Position numbers and translations under genes: made by a program. A DNA stretch of 22,563 nucleotides from RUG14300 sp964619685 (GTDB taxonomy: Bacteria > Bacillota > Clostridia > Christensenellales > CAG-1252): NCBI GenBank assembly GCA_964619685.1, contig CAZUET010000012.1, forward strand, positions 1 through 22,563, in the 5' to 3' direction. A model generated the notes under the pieces. That model did no database searches, was not told where the DNA came from, and worked only from the letters and a program-made list of their open reading frames with translations. Numbering within the stretch: the first letter of the stretch is position 1; every line of letters begins with the position of its first letter. Positions 9,601 to 16,064 of the stretch are shown here, piece by piece.

Positions 9601-9708
9601 TCGAGAGCGATAGCAACCGCTAAGCACGGAATACCCATTGCAGAAGCTTTAGAATTAATAAGTGCGATATCGATAGTCGCATACTTTGGAATCAAGCAAA
9701 CGCTTTAA
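685..9708 (+). CDS. Giant secreted surface protein with beta-helix and Ig-like (MBG/YDG) repeat stalk, 3007 aa
   Basis: An Sec signal peptide (about residues 1-38, cleavage near SYA) marks this as exported. Next come beta-rich domains (about 40-645), a Flg_new-type bacterial repeat with an FYGW motif (about 650-725), and a Gly/Asn-rich stretch resembling a right-handed beta-helix (about 727-1222). A charged helical spacer follows (about 1362-1428). A stalk of Ig-like units then runs to about 2900: YGD-type (MBG) units, three C-D-A modules (1580-2320), three more YGD units (2321-2556) and divergent units. The last 105 residues are helical and end in a hydrophobic stretch (about 2982-3007). That could be a membrane anchor, although it lacks the usual strongly basic tail. 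No LPXTG or SLH motif is seen. The start is set by AGGAG at 667-671 and the signal peptide. The likely role is adhesin or surface fibre; the ligand is unknown. Confidence 0.95.
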   Translation: MIKKSFSKFGSIAILLIAILALSCFTAFSVQNAEVSYAESKIGFDIYSQGSKVDYKDGEYFVFGNPTDLKLVLTAPLASNASLSVTSGSNSYPIESNGMSVDLSGIKGVVTLNIELDNGGEAVNESIKLSVGWVESGIVDGVYYLPSENGWRKTDDGVFLSQASDRLTASTMRLVTKNVDYLKFRATCVEAAGGWGQNTGVIKTDTNSFNVPSTIVGSSSLSDNNYRQGAFVLKAAFDVVTINYNPQVVASATNAEMRVSGLTSVKSESDYCKITVDYNDTWGDVYYFDSFNNKVTLTKGENQVLKFLSTPIYMGSGYDAETIKVFDFSFICGTTTRTEKAFEDGIDSYNFNAYITDESTLSVNFLALLYLPTNSMSLMIKQNGVTRNLTVNNGGVYEFDKLDSVELTLSAPMIDIGEQCDLYIDGVLTGKKLTGAQGQYVYAFGELDYDHTFTFVYSKETFFDTKFEYTINKITNNTIEEDLVAEGSTDMVITNDSEKPFAYYSPASTEKIAYVPGNRGIKSSMSVISFEVSETGSFVFDYYMDIDEYSYCLISVNTLLNLSGMQASEISKYYIGEAYDEYDITDANHGSHGWRRRAIPVEVDEGSTATIYIYYMKTNTYDSYVDATQDIFALSGVAYYVGNATYTASTDFDEFGSFTAKVNGSNIESGKVLSVGTTITLEATPDVGKVFYGWVINGELSSTDSKYSFIIVGDTTVEAVMQVPGYYVAKTTLGFYTSLNEAVANTVSGQIILINDAVVRENLSIPQGIEILIPFSVKDKTGYGIGGISKCVSWATEETRSKYLYLTLTVNEGVSVVVYGKITLGAVLFTQDQSAQGHTSGEYSQIINNGSIELHSGAYLDVLGLVTGSGNIDLQDGTVLRMPFIVNNYAGGTITLHYYEANCFPFYNYGLMNVQCNYTLRHGSKLVGRAALFALGSINTQDVVVINSIEYKIDGADGSLYWLTENSYIDLSYDPKPLNVQMGDAHLEDCGVTTLSFHGEVWMGEFSMQGFGSMDMILGLPYTFNYVITDGATLVIPEDREYMILPGGEMIVSMGGTLQINGGLYALDSLLLGPLANKHYPYAEMLRKDGFAVSGMFINNSIVNIEGSFAGIIQSTQEGAVVNVGPNAILEKNISMGAYYGDQHNNANLDITARVQGLGSGKLEAIEKGTSYKSYSISSGTEFVLDSFTMNSAEQFTDMTIVLNQDMQGYFAKLVDGVLYVQRNLYIGEKLANVVVVVDGVSKMSDSNGLISVWAAVNSNIEYQAKLFDKTVKTVKEWDSLDTITLNITKSISVDDDSTYRQTYDNSGTVIQELDVKATVLFYNGNTENIKLTPSALGEAYVQSVSFTSADYIIAHTHDVYIHKTELSKHISNVESIVDSTSAGLIAKAQDLFAEYRLLLSGLTSEEIAFVNEAISNKVGDLLKYREIIVSFTVSAVTYGDSVAQAEATLVNGTKKNIQVSSLNEYSMLGGNIIGKYEIADSFNGIDYSVVGSVSGVKQKALSVIIDDKESVYGSQLQPLTANVDGLLDGDAMSEVFELVKANGENVGEYPITAQKTGGNKSSYYSLNTTNGTYTITAKPISVSLSSRDVLLANANSEIIINADFGSSDAITLTYDIYKDDVKVASVINGVLRVNSSLTVGEYEIKAVNSNKNYALTQLNKCTYSVVDNKDYYIFDIGLSSLTKAYDGKAVVLNVSVKNAETDQNVAYTLMVDGSTEYSIKNVGTYVISVAADGYTKNYTYSITPKTVSVDWSDIDYYYNGLRQVPEVTVVGTVEGDSVSVSVDGYINAGTYNIKAVLNNPNYVLDATADYEFVILPKATVLTVGVQRDVMLSSIYDGAKLFFAVTQSASNISASNIEYEAYDENGDLAFTVDSERVVSIKTELVVGKYTIKAINKDTNYDATCVSAELSVVEDNSFYSLDVKFDGATVDEKVYDGQSVKVTVAVTVTETDEIVSDVVIEYLVGETVVSNIKAVSDYTVKITVNGETEYIFNYRVTPRTISIEWSSAEMIYNGNEQLPEYRLVNVVDGDSVSAILGEFECIEEGTHTATVVSISGADSENYKLATDGLTYEYVIKPANAEVNFVVNDVLYTKVAETIKIESSSYQLNNSEILFEIVKNGDKVGSVKNGVATLDSELELGAYELRAVSLNHNYVVNSGAKSFNVISHDDYYTVDLGIYTFSKTYDGREVVLRVKVRVAATGSVVSHTLTVNGSADYSIKNAGDYSIMISVLGGQFEYDYTIEQKSVNLRWSASNFVYNGEKQMPTVEITNKVSGDDVGVVQGDYECISAGYKTANVKELVGADKDNYVLNNNLTYQYNISKMTINVTVSDAKSVYGDNDATLSATVSESIPDPLNSIIALSRKAGTTVGEYAISVECIDNNYTVQSNSAKYVIEPKSIKVLIDKKTSVYGEELLPLSATVEGSLVYGDKAESIYELIMDRGINVGEYAISGRALNSNYSIEFVNAVYTITPKKVEFTVGDKQMVYGGEMVKVDAELSEGYTLSYKDSIGDVIEVVREEGNTAGTYKITVVDKGNANYTVSNVVYTNPEHSTFTITKRPITVTLTNKSSDNKATYQQVVDILNSDPYRISGTVIDGDELNIEILLMFTQNDEQIVMTKDNFNDHFYTGEFTITLRYDNINYDITIVEGCFTVTKSIVSIVDMETEFIYNDGEIIKVFDWTKNIMGNLKEADSKSFSTVITDAEGNVIENIVNVGVYNVKVIIVHSHLFIFDDDVVTDYTVTVSKKNISDKIIAINIPESGETEYDPFPNSVYAECEINGVDVEYEILFKNEVVSGDEFDVGTYTLKAKIVSANYEGELTSSWKVVPKNIDGNINILGVKSDSINIIGTFDIKVMCNNKVDLNQELFYNGEKVENIDKSGEYTVKVSVDSTNYTGTKELTFEVIKNYIEVFDNISLKLDGFENMTINEKLEALSAVRKELQKIDVTDRAKLSEVESYAKVVEHAENAFDTYDQELSRAIATAKHGIPIAEALELISAISIVAYFGIKQTL
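4768..4968 (+). other. Helical spacer between beta-helix part and Ig-like stalk
   Basis: Residues about 1362-1428 of the 3007-residue protein switch from beta-rich, Gly/Asn-rich sequence to an alternation of Leu, Ala, Glu and Lys typical of a helical bundle or short coiled coil. It lies after the predicted head (beta-helix and linker domains) and just before the first YGD-type unit. It may act as a hinge or oligomerisation element. The assignment rests on composition only. Confidence 0.5.
5422..7644 (+). repeat. Three tandem copies of a three-domain (C-D-A) module
   Basis: Residues 1580-1818, 1819-2077 and 2078-2320 repeat the same order of three domains. C ends in a G-x-Y-x-[IL]-[KR]-A pattern and an N-Y motif. 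D starts with [YF]-Y/[SD] and carries a YDG motif (AYDGK, VYDGQ, TYDGR). A starts with a conserved Trp and carries YNG plus Q-x-P (YYYNG, MIYNG, FVYNG). The copies are clearly related but diverged at the protein level. This suggests an old duplication of a roughly 240-260-residue block, not recent slippage. The D units resemble the YDG family of Ig-like domains. Confidence 0.8.
7645..8352 (+). repeat. Three tandem YGD-type MBG units
   Basis: Residues 2321-2395, 2396-2471 and 2472-2556 each begin with a strand, then VYGD, VYGE or VYGG. A V/A-G-x-Y-x-I motif follows, then N-Y and a final I-x-P-K or I-T-K-R. This is the pattern of MBG (YGX-type) Ig-like domains found in bacterial surface proteins. 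Here they follow one another directly, unlike the mixed modules just upstream. Confidence 0.75.
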
Positions 9709-9709
9709 T

Positions 9710-9716
9710 AAGGAGG
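9710..9716 (+). promoter_or_regulatory. Strong ribosome binding site of the 191-aa lipoprotein
   Basis: AAGGAGG lies immediately after the stop codon at 9706-9708 and nine bases before the ATG at 9726. It is the strongest Shine-Dalgarno match in the window. It indicates that the small lipoprotein is translated independently at a good rate within the operon. Confidence 0.85.
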
Positions 9717-9725
9717 AGCAACGAA

Positions 9726-10301
9726 ATGAAAAAGAGAATTTTAATAGTAATAGCTATCTTAGTTTTGATTCTTGCGTTGTTTGTAGGATGTAAAATAACT
9801 TCTGCGGTAGACCATGTTAAGAACTTAAACGGAGCGTTTGAGAAAATATCGAATATAACCTCGGGCAGTTATTCCATAATAGCATCGTCCGAGGGTAAGG
9901 AAATCTATACCGAGAATACTATATATACGGTAAGTGATGAGAGTGTTTCTTATGAATGTAATATCAAAAAGCCCGATCCCGACATGTGGAGTGAGAAAGA
10001 CTATGTCGAGCAAAAAACTGAGGGTATAATGACAAAGGACGAGCTTTTTGGTATATTCTACGGTGGATTGGAATTATCCAAAGACTCGATTGACGGTGAG
10101 ATTGCTGTCGTTGAGAATGACGGATCGATAGAATACACCTTTAAGCTATTGGATTCCACAATGGTAGACGTTAAGCCCTCTAATATCGAAGGCGGTACAT
10201 CGGTGGTTATAACTGTTATAGATGGCACAATTAGGGAAATGACGGTCGAATACGGATTTGAAGGATATGAGATCGTAAAAAAATATCAAATAGAATATTA
10301 G
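9726..10301 (+). CDS. Small lipoprotein, probable partner of the ABC exporter
   Basis: This 191-residue protein begins with KKR and a long hydrophobic stretch ending in a lipobox, FVGC, with the lipidated cysteine at residue 22. It should be anchored on the outer face of the membrane. The mature part is Ser/Thr/Glu-rich and looks like one beta-rich domain. Its last 40 residues (SVVITVIDGTIREMTVEY and onward) recall small lipoproteins with an LppX/LolA-like half-barrel fold; that resemblance is weak and unproven. It starts 17 bases after the giant gene. Its TAG stop overlaps the ribosome binding site of the ATPase gene (TAGGAG), so the two are probably translationally linked. The position suggests an extracytoplasmic accessory of the transporter or a chaperone for the exported surface proteins. 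Confidence 0.9.
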   Translation: MKKRILIVIAILVLILALFVGCKITSAVDHVKNLNGAFEKISNITSGSYSIIASSEGKEIYTENTIYTVSDESVSYECNIKKPDPDMWSEKDYVEQKTEGIMTKDELFGIFYGGLELSKDSIDGEIAVVENDGSIEYTFKLLDSTMVDVKPSNIEGGTSVVITVIDGTIREMTVEYGFEGYEIVKKYQIEY

Positions 10302-10308
10302 GAGAATT

Positions 10309-11052
10309 ATGAACAACGAAAGAGAGCTGATAGTCGAAATAAAAGGCTTATCCAAAAGATACGGTAAAGCCGATCATTATACGATCGACGACATTAATGT
10401 AGAATGTTATTCGGGCGAAATAGTAGGCATTATGGGTAAAAACGGTGCAGGTAAATCCACCACCATCAAATGTTTGACCGGATATTTTCCGTTTGATAAG
10501 GGCGAAATAACCATATGCGGACATAATATCAAGACCGATGCGGTAGAAGCAAAGATGAATTTGGGATATGTACCCGATTCGAGAGCAATGTTCGATAAAA
10601 TGACAGGCTTCGAGTATATCAATTTTATCGCCGATCTTCACGATGTTGATGTAAGCGTTAGACAGTCGAGAATAGACGAGATGGAAGCACGCTTCAAGCT
10701 TGGTGACAGCATTTATTCGATGATATCGTCTTATTCTCACGGTATGCGTCAAAAGATATGTCTTATGGCGTCCCTTATTCACCGTCCTAAGCTATGGTTA
10801 TTGGACGAGCCTTTGACAGGACTTGACGCTGTAACGATCGAGGCATTGTTAAGTTATATGATAGAGTACAAGCAACAGGGTAACGGTATTTTGTTCTGTT
10901 CTCACAACTTAGATGTAGTAGATAGAATTTGTGATAGAGTATATAGAATATCTCAAGGTCACGTAACCGACGCATTCACTATGGAAGATTTTAGATCTGC
11001 TCACCCCGGTGAAAGCTTGGTCAAGGTATTTATGCAAGATACAGAGGAATAG
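10309..11052 (+). CDS. ABC transporter ATP-binding protein (ABC-2 exporter type)
   Basis: This 247-residue cytoplasmic ATPase powers the permease encoded next. All nucleotide-binding motifs are intact: Walker A GKNGAGKST at 43-51, a degenerate signature SHGMRQK at 143-149, and Walker B LWLLDEP with D166 and catalytic E167. The D-loop follows at TGLD, and the H-loop histidine is H199 in FCSHNLD. The SHGM/SxGMxQ signature is usual for CcmA/EcsA-like ATPases that work with ABC-2 permeases, and the length is typical. AGGAG overlapping the previous stop provides the ribosome binding site, seven bases before the ATG. Only two bases separate its stop from the permease ATG. The substrate cannot be read from the sequence. 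Context points to export linked to the surface proteins. Confidence 0.97.
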   Translation: MNNERELIVEIKGLSKRYGKADHYTIDDINVECYSGEIVGIMGKNGAGKSTTIKCLTGYFPFDKGEITICGHNIKTDAVEAKMNLGYVPDSRAMFDKMTGFEYINFIADLHDVDVSVRQSRIDEMEARFKLGDSIYSMISSYSHGMRQKICLMASLIHRPKLWLLDEPLTGLDAVTIEALLSYMIEYKQQGNGILFCSHNLDVVDRICDRVYRISQGHVTDAFTMEDFRSAHPGESLVKVFMQDTEE

Positions 11053-11054
11053 AG

Positions 11055-12737
11055 ATGAACGAGTTTAAAAAACTGAAGCTATTATTTAAGAAGGATATCT
11101 GCGAATGGAAAGCGGAGTCCTTCAAAGAAAAGGGACAGAAACGTGACTGGCTCGGTTTTATATCGTCTATAGTGCTGATTGCATTCATATACGGTGTATT
11201 TATCTATGTATTCCATTCATTTGCTAAGATGTACCTATCAAACATATACGATAATGCAGAACTGGATTTGCATAATCGTGTAAGCGAGATGCTGACCTTC
11301 TCGTTCGGCTTGATATTCCTTGTCAATGTTGTCAACGGAGTTCGTAAGGTCTTCGCTGCGGTATCGAATTCAAAGGATATAAATGTACTTATTTGTCAAC
11401 CTATCGGTGCAGGAACGATATTCCTTCACAAGTATGTCAAGATGTACTTTTCACAGCTTGTTACAACCTTGTTTATAATATTACCTATATCCATTGTTCT
11501 TCATCTTATTTCGGGAATAGGCGGAGCAGGTTATTATGCAATGGTCGTTGTTTCGTCGATATTCCTACCGGCATTGAGCTGTGCAATAGCAAGTTTGATA
11601 TCGTTGCCATATATACTGTTTATGCAGCTTATCGAATCGCAGTTCATTATTAAACTGATAGGGTATGTAGTAATTATTGCCGCAGGATTTTGGGTATATA
11701 GTATATTCCTTAACGGACTAAATCAAATACTTCAATCTGGCGAAATTACAAACTTCTTTGATATGAATACAATCTACACGCTGAATAGAATTTCAAATAA
11801 TCTATATCCGGCTAAACTGTTCACCAATATAATGCTTGGTGAAGATGTGTTGTTAAGCATAGTGATATTGATAGTTACATCGGTAGCGTGTCTAATAGGC
11901 TCTTACTTATTAATCAAGAAGATATATAATTCATTCATGCAAAAGCATTTAGAGGGCTTTTCATCGGTATTTAGATCTAAGGGTAAGATAAAAAAGCATA
12001 CCACAGTACAAGCGTTACTTCTTAAAGAGTTTAAGACGGTAATCAGAACTCCGGGATATGCATTTCAGTATTTTGCGACCACAGTATCGTTGCCCTTCAT
12101 GGTATATATTTGCGTACAGCTTTTGACCTCTATGGCAAGCGGAATGTTTGCAACCGACTGTAATTATGCGATAGCTGCATTTGTAGTCACCATGTTTGGA
12201 CTATTGACCAATACATTCTGCGCTACAAACATTTCGAGAGACGGTAAAATGTATGCAATGCTCAAGACACTTCCCGTCAAGGTAGAGCAGATAATTGGCT
12301 GTAAATTATTTTTCTGTGCGATAGTATCATTTGCATCTGTGCTTATCAGTAGTTTGACATTACTCATTAGCGGATTACTTAATGCAGGCGAAACATTATT
12401 TGTATTTTTAAACGGCTTGCTTTTCTCTCTTTCGGGCATAGCCTATGCGACCAAAAAGGATATGAAGACGCCATGCTTCCCCAATACCGAAAATGACGAG
12501 GTCACCGATAGCAACTCTAACCTATCCACACTTATACTTATAGGTTTAGTAATATCGGCAATTTCGGGTATAGGTAGCATTATATTATCGGTAGTAATTG
12601 GATTTAAGTATTCTATAGGCTGGGCAATGTTAGCATCCATGGGCTTTGAGTCTATATTGACGCTTATAATATTTGTATGTTCGGTTATTTATCTATTCAA
12701 GGGCTTGAAGAAGGTATATTACGAGGTAGACATTTGA
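11055..12737 (+). CDS. ABC exporter permease, ABC_tran_2 (putative ABC exporter) family
   Basis: This 560-residue protein has about twelve hydrophobic segments in two halves (about 33-54, 79-99, 134-154, 159-183 and 197-219; then 268-290 onward). It shows hallmarks of the putative ABC exporter family. SKDINVLICQPI (about 106-117) lies before the third helix. ISRDGKMYAMLKTLPV lies at about 393-408. A DMKTP...NTEN...NSN stretch from D469 corresponds to the family's usual DLKRPKL-W-TNE-NLN loop. Family members pair with a separate ATPase, as here. The ATG is two bases after the ATPase stop, with GAGGA at 11044-11048 as ribosome binding site, so translation is coupled. The transported substrate is unknown. 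Cases where such permeases carry large proteins are not established, so direct export of the giant proteins is unlikely; lipid, peptide or stress-related export is possible. Confidence 0.94.
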   Translation: MNEFKKLKLLFKKDICEWKAESFKEKGQKRDWLGFISSIVLIAFIYGVFIYVFHSFAKMYLSNIYDNAELDLHNRVSEMLTFSFGLIFLVNVVNGVRKVFAAVSNSKDINVLICQPIGAGTIFLHKYVKMYFSQLVTTLFIILPISIVLHLISGIGGAGYYAMVVVSSIFLPALSCAIASLISLPYILFMQLIESQFIIKLIGYVVIIAAGFWVYSIFLNGLNQILQSGEITNFFDMNTIYTLNRISNNLYPAKLFTNIMLGEDVLLSIVILIVTSVACLIGSYLLIKKIYNSFMQKHLEGFSSVFRSKGKIKKHTTVQALLLKEFKTVIRTPGYAFQYFATTVSLPFMVYICVQLLTSMASGMFATDCNYAIAAFVVTMFGLLTNTFCATNISRDGKMYAMLKTLPVKVEQIIGCKLFFCAIVSFASVLISSLTLLISGLLNAGETLFVFLNGLLFSLSGIAYATKKDMKTPCFPNTENDEVTDSNSNLSTLILIGLVISAISGIGSIILSVVIGFKYSIGWAMLASMGFESILTLIIFVCSVIYLFKGLKKVYYEVDI

Positions 12738-12747
12738 GGTTAACGGT

Positions 12748-15700
12748 ATGAAAAAGGTAAAGAATAAAATAATAGCATTAATGCTTGTAATACCATTATT
12801 ATTGATGTTCAGTATGAGTACTGCGGCTGGAGCCGTAGAGATTTTAGTTGATGTACCTGTCAGCAATGTCGATTTGAGCGTCAACGGTGAGAAAGAGCTT
12901 GAATTTGATGTAATGAGCGACGAAAAATTGATGCTCGATGTTAAAATTGAGCCAAGCACAGCAACGCATACAAAGGTGAACTATCTAACTCAAGCGGTAG
13001 AAGGAGCCAAGGAAGCAAAGGTCGAGATAACCGAAGACGGAAGAGTTATTCCTAAATCGGTGGGAAGTATTATGGTTATAGCTGTCGCCGGAACAAAGCA
13101 AGACAGTGTAAAGCTGACGCTAACCTCCGAAGTAGTTACCGAGATTGAGCAACCAACAAGCTCTATTGACTTAAATATTGGCGGTAATCGTAAGATCGTT
13201 ATGGGTACAGATCTAATAGTTTATCCGTCTACTGCTCATTATGATCTATCCTTTGAGGCATCTGATACTAAGGTAGCAACGGTAACCGCTCAAGGACTAA
13301 TCGAAGCAAAATTTGCCGGTAGTTGTACAGTTAAAGCCACCGTAGACGGTGTTATCTATGATTCAGACAAGGGCAAATTCGTAGAGCACTCCTATACAGT
13401 AGATTATAATGTTTCCGTAATTCCTAACGATACCGACGATTATTTCCAATTCGGTAGCGGTGATAAGGAATTGAACCAGTCATCATATAACGAGGGTAGT
13501 ACCTTGATAGATGTTTGGATGGATGAAGATAAAATATCCACTAAAGATGTCAAATTCGAGTATGATTCGGATGCTATAAGTAGCGTTTCGTTTATCAAAA
13601 AAGAGGATGACACCTATTCTATATCAGTAGTATGGCAAGAAAATGTTGTTAGCGGTGATTATGAGATAAGGCTTGTTAACGCATACGGTGAGGAATTGGG
13701 TAAAATTACATTACAAAGAGGTAAGATTGATTGGAAGATTAATTATGACGAAGAATGCAGTCTTGCAGTTGGTAGAAGTAAGGATATCGACTTGACGATC
13801 AACGGTTTAGCGGATGGCGATTATAGAGTGCGTTACACCACCACAAATTCCAAGGTTGCCAAAGTCGATAAAAAGAGCGAGAGCCTATTCAAGGTTACTG
13901 CAGTCAGCGAAGGAACGGCAACGATAAAAGTCGATCTAATAGTCAATGACGAGATATACGAAACTAAGACGCTGTCAGTCAAGGTAATTGCACCGTATAA
14001 CTCAATTTCTATCAAAAACAACGCTACCACTAAATCACTTACCGACAGTCTTGCAAGGGAGCTTGTTATAGGTGAATATACATACGCAAACGGCAGTCTT
14101 GATAATAAATACACATTAGACATACCTATCAATGTATCATCGAAATCAGGGGTGATTGAATCCACTATCGATAATTCCAAATTGGTATGGCGTACTTCTA
14201 ATGATAGAATTGTAACCGTAGACAACGGAACAGTTAATATTAGTGGAGTTGATTCGGGTAATGTGACCATTACCGTTGAAAGTGCTTATAATGCCGAGCT
14301 TGGCTTAGATGTTGGAGCAAGTATAACGCTAACGGTTATAGCAGGAGCGGTAAATATATCCGACTATGACGGCTTGATGAGTGCGACAAAAGCAGGTAAA
14401 GAGATCGTTTTACAATCAGATATAATGCTTGCACCTCTGCTCAAAGAAAATTATTATAGTGAAAGTTGGCGTTCTGGCGGATATAAGAAATATATCGAGG
14501 GTACCGACGGTGGAGACGGCGTATATAAGACAATGGATCCGACATGTGATATTGCTTATTATAGGGCATTGGGTAATAGCGGTGATGCTAAGCTCAAATA
14601 TTTCGTTGAATTTACCAACAATGTCTATGGTAACGGTCACTATATCGACGCCGATTATTTGACAAAGGGTGGCGAAAAAATGTATTCTGCGGCCAATTCC
14701 AACGGATTTATTTTCAATGGTCCTTTATCGTTAGTCAAGATAAAATACGGAACACCTTCAACCGCAGACGATAATGCAAGTATCAAATCGCAAGATAATA
14801 TAGTATTCGTAGTTAAAAATGACGGAATAAAGATAAGAAATGTCGAGCTTAAGGGCTGTTCGGACGAATCGGTTAACGGTGACTTGACCAACCTTGACTA
14901 TTGCGGAACCGTATTAGAAGTAATAGGCGATGATTTCGATCTTTCATACAGTAAGGTCAATAATGGAAGAACGGTTGTAAGAATATACGGTGACGCTTGC
15001 ACCGATGAATCGTTAGTTAGTGCCAATGTAGACGATTATAAGATATCGGTATCTATATCAAATTGTATTCTAACATATGGTAGAGAGTTTATTCTCAAGA
15101 TAGGCACTAACCAATTAAAGCGTGGTAAAAATGTAGCGGATGCATCTATTACGCTAAATGGAACTAACTGGTACCCAATAGGCGGTAATATCGAGCATAA
15201 GGATTACTATGACGAAGCAAATCCGTATTTCTATAAAGCCGACGGTAAGACTCCTTATACGACGACAGAGGAAAAGGACGATTACTTTATAAATAATTAT
15301 GTCTTGACCGACATAACTCTTAAGAATTGCGTATTTGTAAGTTCGGGTCTATTTTCTATCGGAATGGAATCGATGTTTGGCGGACTTGTACTTGACGGAT
15401 GGGATTACAGCTCTACCTATCTATTTGGATCGGATAGAGGCTGGAAAGATATAGCAGGTACATCATACCCTTCAAGACTTAGATTCGAGGGTGATGTAAG
15501 ATTCTATGACTGGAAGAAGGTATCTTCGGTCAATAGTGACACGCTATTAGAGGCAGGTTCTATAATCAAAGACAGCTTGCACTTCAATCTTGATGTTTCC
15601 ACCTTGATAGAAGAATACCGTAAGAGAAATCCTAACACCGATACCGTTAATAGACTACTACTTATATCGGGTGGTGAAAGCTATATCAATGCACCTGTAG

Positions 15701-15969
15701 CAATGTACGGTGGCGGTAAGAATTACGGAATATTGGATATGAGCGGAGTAGACAAGGAAGCATTCAGCGAGTTATTCAACCTAACTATCGATGTAAGCTA
15801 CTTTGCACCGACTCATCCTCAATTAGTATACTTCTCTGCAGGCGTTGAGCCATTTAGATTTATGGTTTGTGAAGCAAAATCCACCGATCCTAACTATTTG
15901 ACGCTTGATAGACAGCTTAGAGAATTGGCAGATAACAAGACAGCGTATACTTGGATATATCGCAAATAA
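12748..15969 (+). CDS. Secreted protein with Big_2-like Ig domains and C-terminal beta-helix, 1073 aa
   Basis: A signal peptide ends at AGA (residue 29), so the protein is exported. Four or five Ig-like domains follow. Those at about 34-126, 136-228, 326-416 and 417-538 are Big_2-like, with the typical S-x-V-A-x-V-x...G-x-A-x-I pattern (for example KVATVTAQGLIEAKFAG). The unit at 231-325 is more divergent. From about 539 to 1040 the sequence is rich in Gly, Asn, Asp and short strands. It opens with a DYDGLMSATKAGKEIVLQSD stretch, as many right-handed beta-helix domains do. No LPXTG, lipobox or C-terminal helix is visible, so retention on the cell must be through another partner. The ATG is ten bases after the permease stop, with GAGG overlapping that TGA. 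A role as a ligand-binding surface protein is likely; no catalytic residues are recognised. Confidence 0.92.
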   Translation: MKKVKNKIIALMLVIPLLLMFSMSTAAGAVEILVDVPVSNVDLSVNGEKELEFDVMSDEKLMLDVKIEPSTATHTKVNYLTQAVEGAKEAKVEITEDGRVIPKSVGSIMVIAVAGTKQDSVKLTLTSEVVTEIEQPTSSIDLNIGGNRKIVMGTDLIVYPSTAHYDLSFEASDTKVATVTAQGLIEAKFAGSCTVKATVDGVIYDSDKGKFVEHSYTVDYNVSVIPNDTDDYFQFGSGDKELNQSSYNEGSTLIDVWMDEDKISTKDVKFEYDSDAISSVSFIKKEDDTYSISVVWQENVVSGDYEIRLVNAYGEELGKITLQRGKIDWKINYDEECSLAVGRSKDIDLTINGLADGDYRVRYTTTNSKVAKVDKKSESLFKVTAVSEGTATIKVDLIVNDEIYETKTLSVKVIAPYNSISIKNNATTKSLTDSLARELVIGEYTYANGSLDNKYTLDIPINVSSKSGVIESTIDNSKLVWRTSNDRIVTVDNGTVNISGVDSGNVTITVESAYNAELGLDVGASITLTVIAGAVNISDYDGLMSATKAGKEIVLQSDIMLAPLLKENYYSESWRSGGYKKYIEGTDGGDGVYKTMDPTCDIAYYRALGNSGDAKLKYFVEFTNNVYGNGHYIDADYLTKGGEKMYSAANSNGFIFNGPLSLVKIKYGTPSTADDNASIKSQDNIVFVVKNDGIKIRNVELKGCSDESVNGDLTNLDYCGTVLEVIGDDFDLSYSKVNNGRTVVRIYGDACTDESLVSANVDDYKISVSISNCILTYGREFILKIGTNQLKRGKNVADASITLNGTNWYPIGGNIEHKDYYDEANPYFYKADGKTPYTTTEEKDDYFINNYVLTDITLKNCVFVSSGLFSIGMESMFGGLVLDGWDYSSTYLFGSDRGWKDIAGTSYPSRLRFEGDVRFYDWKKVSSVNSDTLLEAGSIIKDSLHFNLDVSTLIEEYRKRNPNTDTVNRLLLISGGESYINAPVAMYGGGKNYGILDMSGVDKEAFSELFNLTIDVSYFAPTHPQLVYFSAGVEPFRFMVCEAKSTDPNYLTLDRQLRELADNKTAYTWIYRK

Positions 15970-15984
15970 TCGACCGAAGTCGAT
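15969..15984 (+). other. 6-bp hairpin directly after the stop codon
   Basis: ATCGAC and GTCGAT pair around a CGAA tetraloop, starting on the last base of the stop codon. It is followed by A-rich sequence with no T tract. It is therefore not a standard intrinsic terminator on the + strand. It may stabilise the 3' end of the upstream message after processing. Confidence 0.35.
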
Positions 15985-15990
15985 ACAACT

Positions 15991-16005
15991 AAAAAATAAA
16001 AAAAA
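15991..16005. repeat. Interrupted poly-A tract (A6-T-A8)
   Basis: Six A, one T and eight A lie in the gap between two surface-protein genes. Length changes in such a tract could alter the spacing of transcripts or nearby structures. There is no direct sign of phase variation here, because the tract is outside the coding sequences. Confidence 0.4.
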
Positions 16006-16009
16006 CGAT

Positions 16010-16049
16010 GATCGGTTACAGCCCGATCGCATAAGAAAGGCTTAGGCCT
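16010..16049 (+). promoter_or_regulatory. Two-hairpin leader before the giant lipoprotein gene
   Basis: GATCGG (16010-16015) pairs with CCGATC (16023-16028) around seven bases. AGGC (16038-16041) pairs with GCCT (16046-16049) around TTAG. The second hairpin ends four bases before the AGGAGAG ribosome binding site at 16053-16059. The arrangement could tune translation of the giant lipoprotein separately from the five genes upstream. No known riboswitch is recognised, and I see no convincing promoter in this gap. Confidence 0.35.
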
Positions 16050-16064
16050 GATAGGAGAGAGCAA

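Noticed and set aside
10348..10782. Antisense reading frame of 144 codons inside the ATPase gene
   Set aside because: The + strand frame encodes an ATPase with all motifs intact. The antisense product has no recognisable domain and no ribosome binding site.
13833..14270. Antisense reading frame of 145 codons inside the 1073-residue protein gene
   Set aside because: It mirrors Thr/Val/Ser-rich Ig-like codons on the other strand. It has no start signal, and the + strand protein is well supported.
15969..15984. Intrinsic terminator after the 1073-residue protein gene
   Set aside because: The hairpin is short and is followed by A-rich sequence instead of a T tract on the + strand, so strong termination is unlikely.
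16010..16060. Known riboswitch in the gap before the giant lipoprotein
   Set aside because: The two small hairpins do not show the conserved core of any riboswitch class I could recall.
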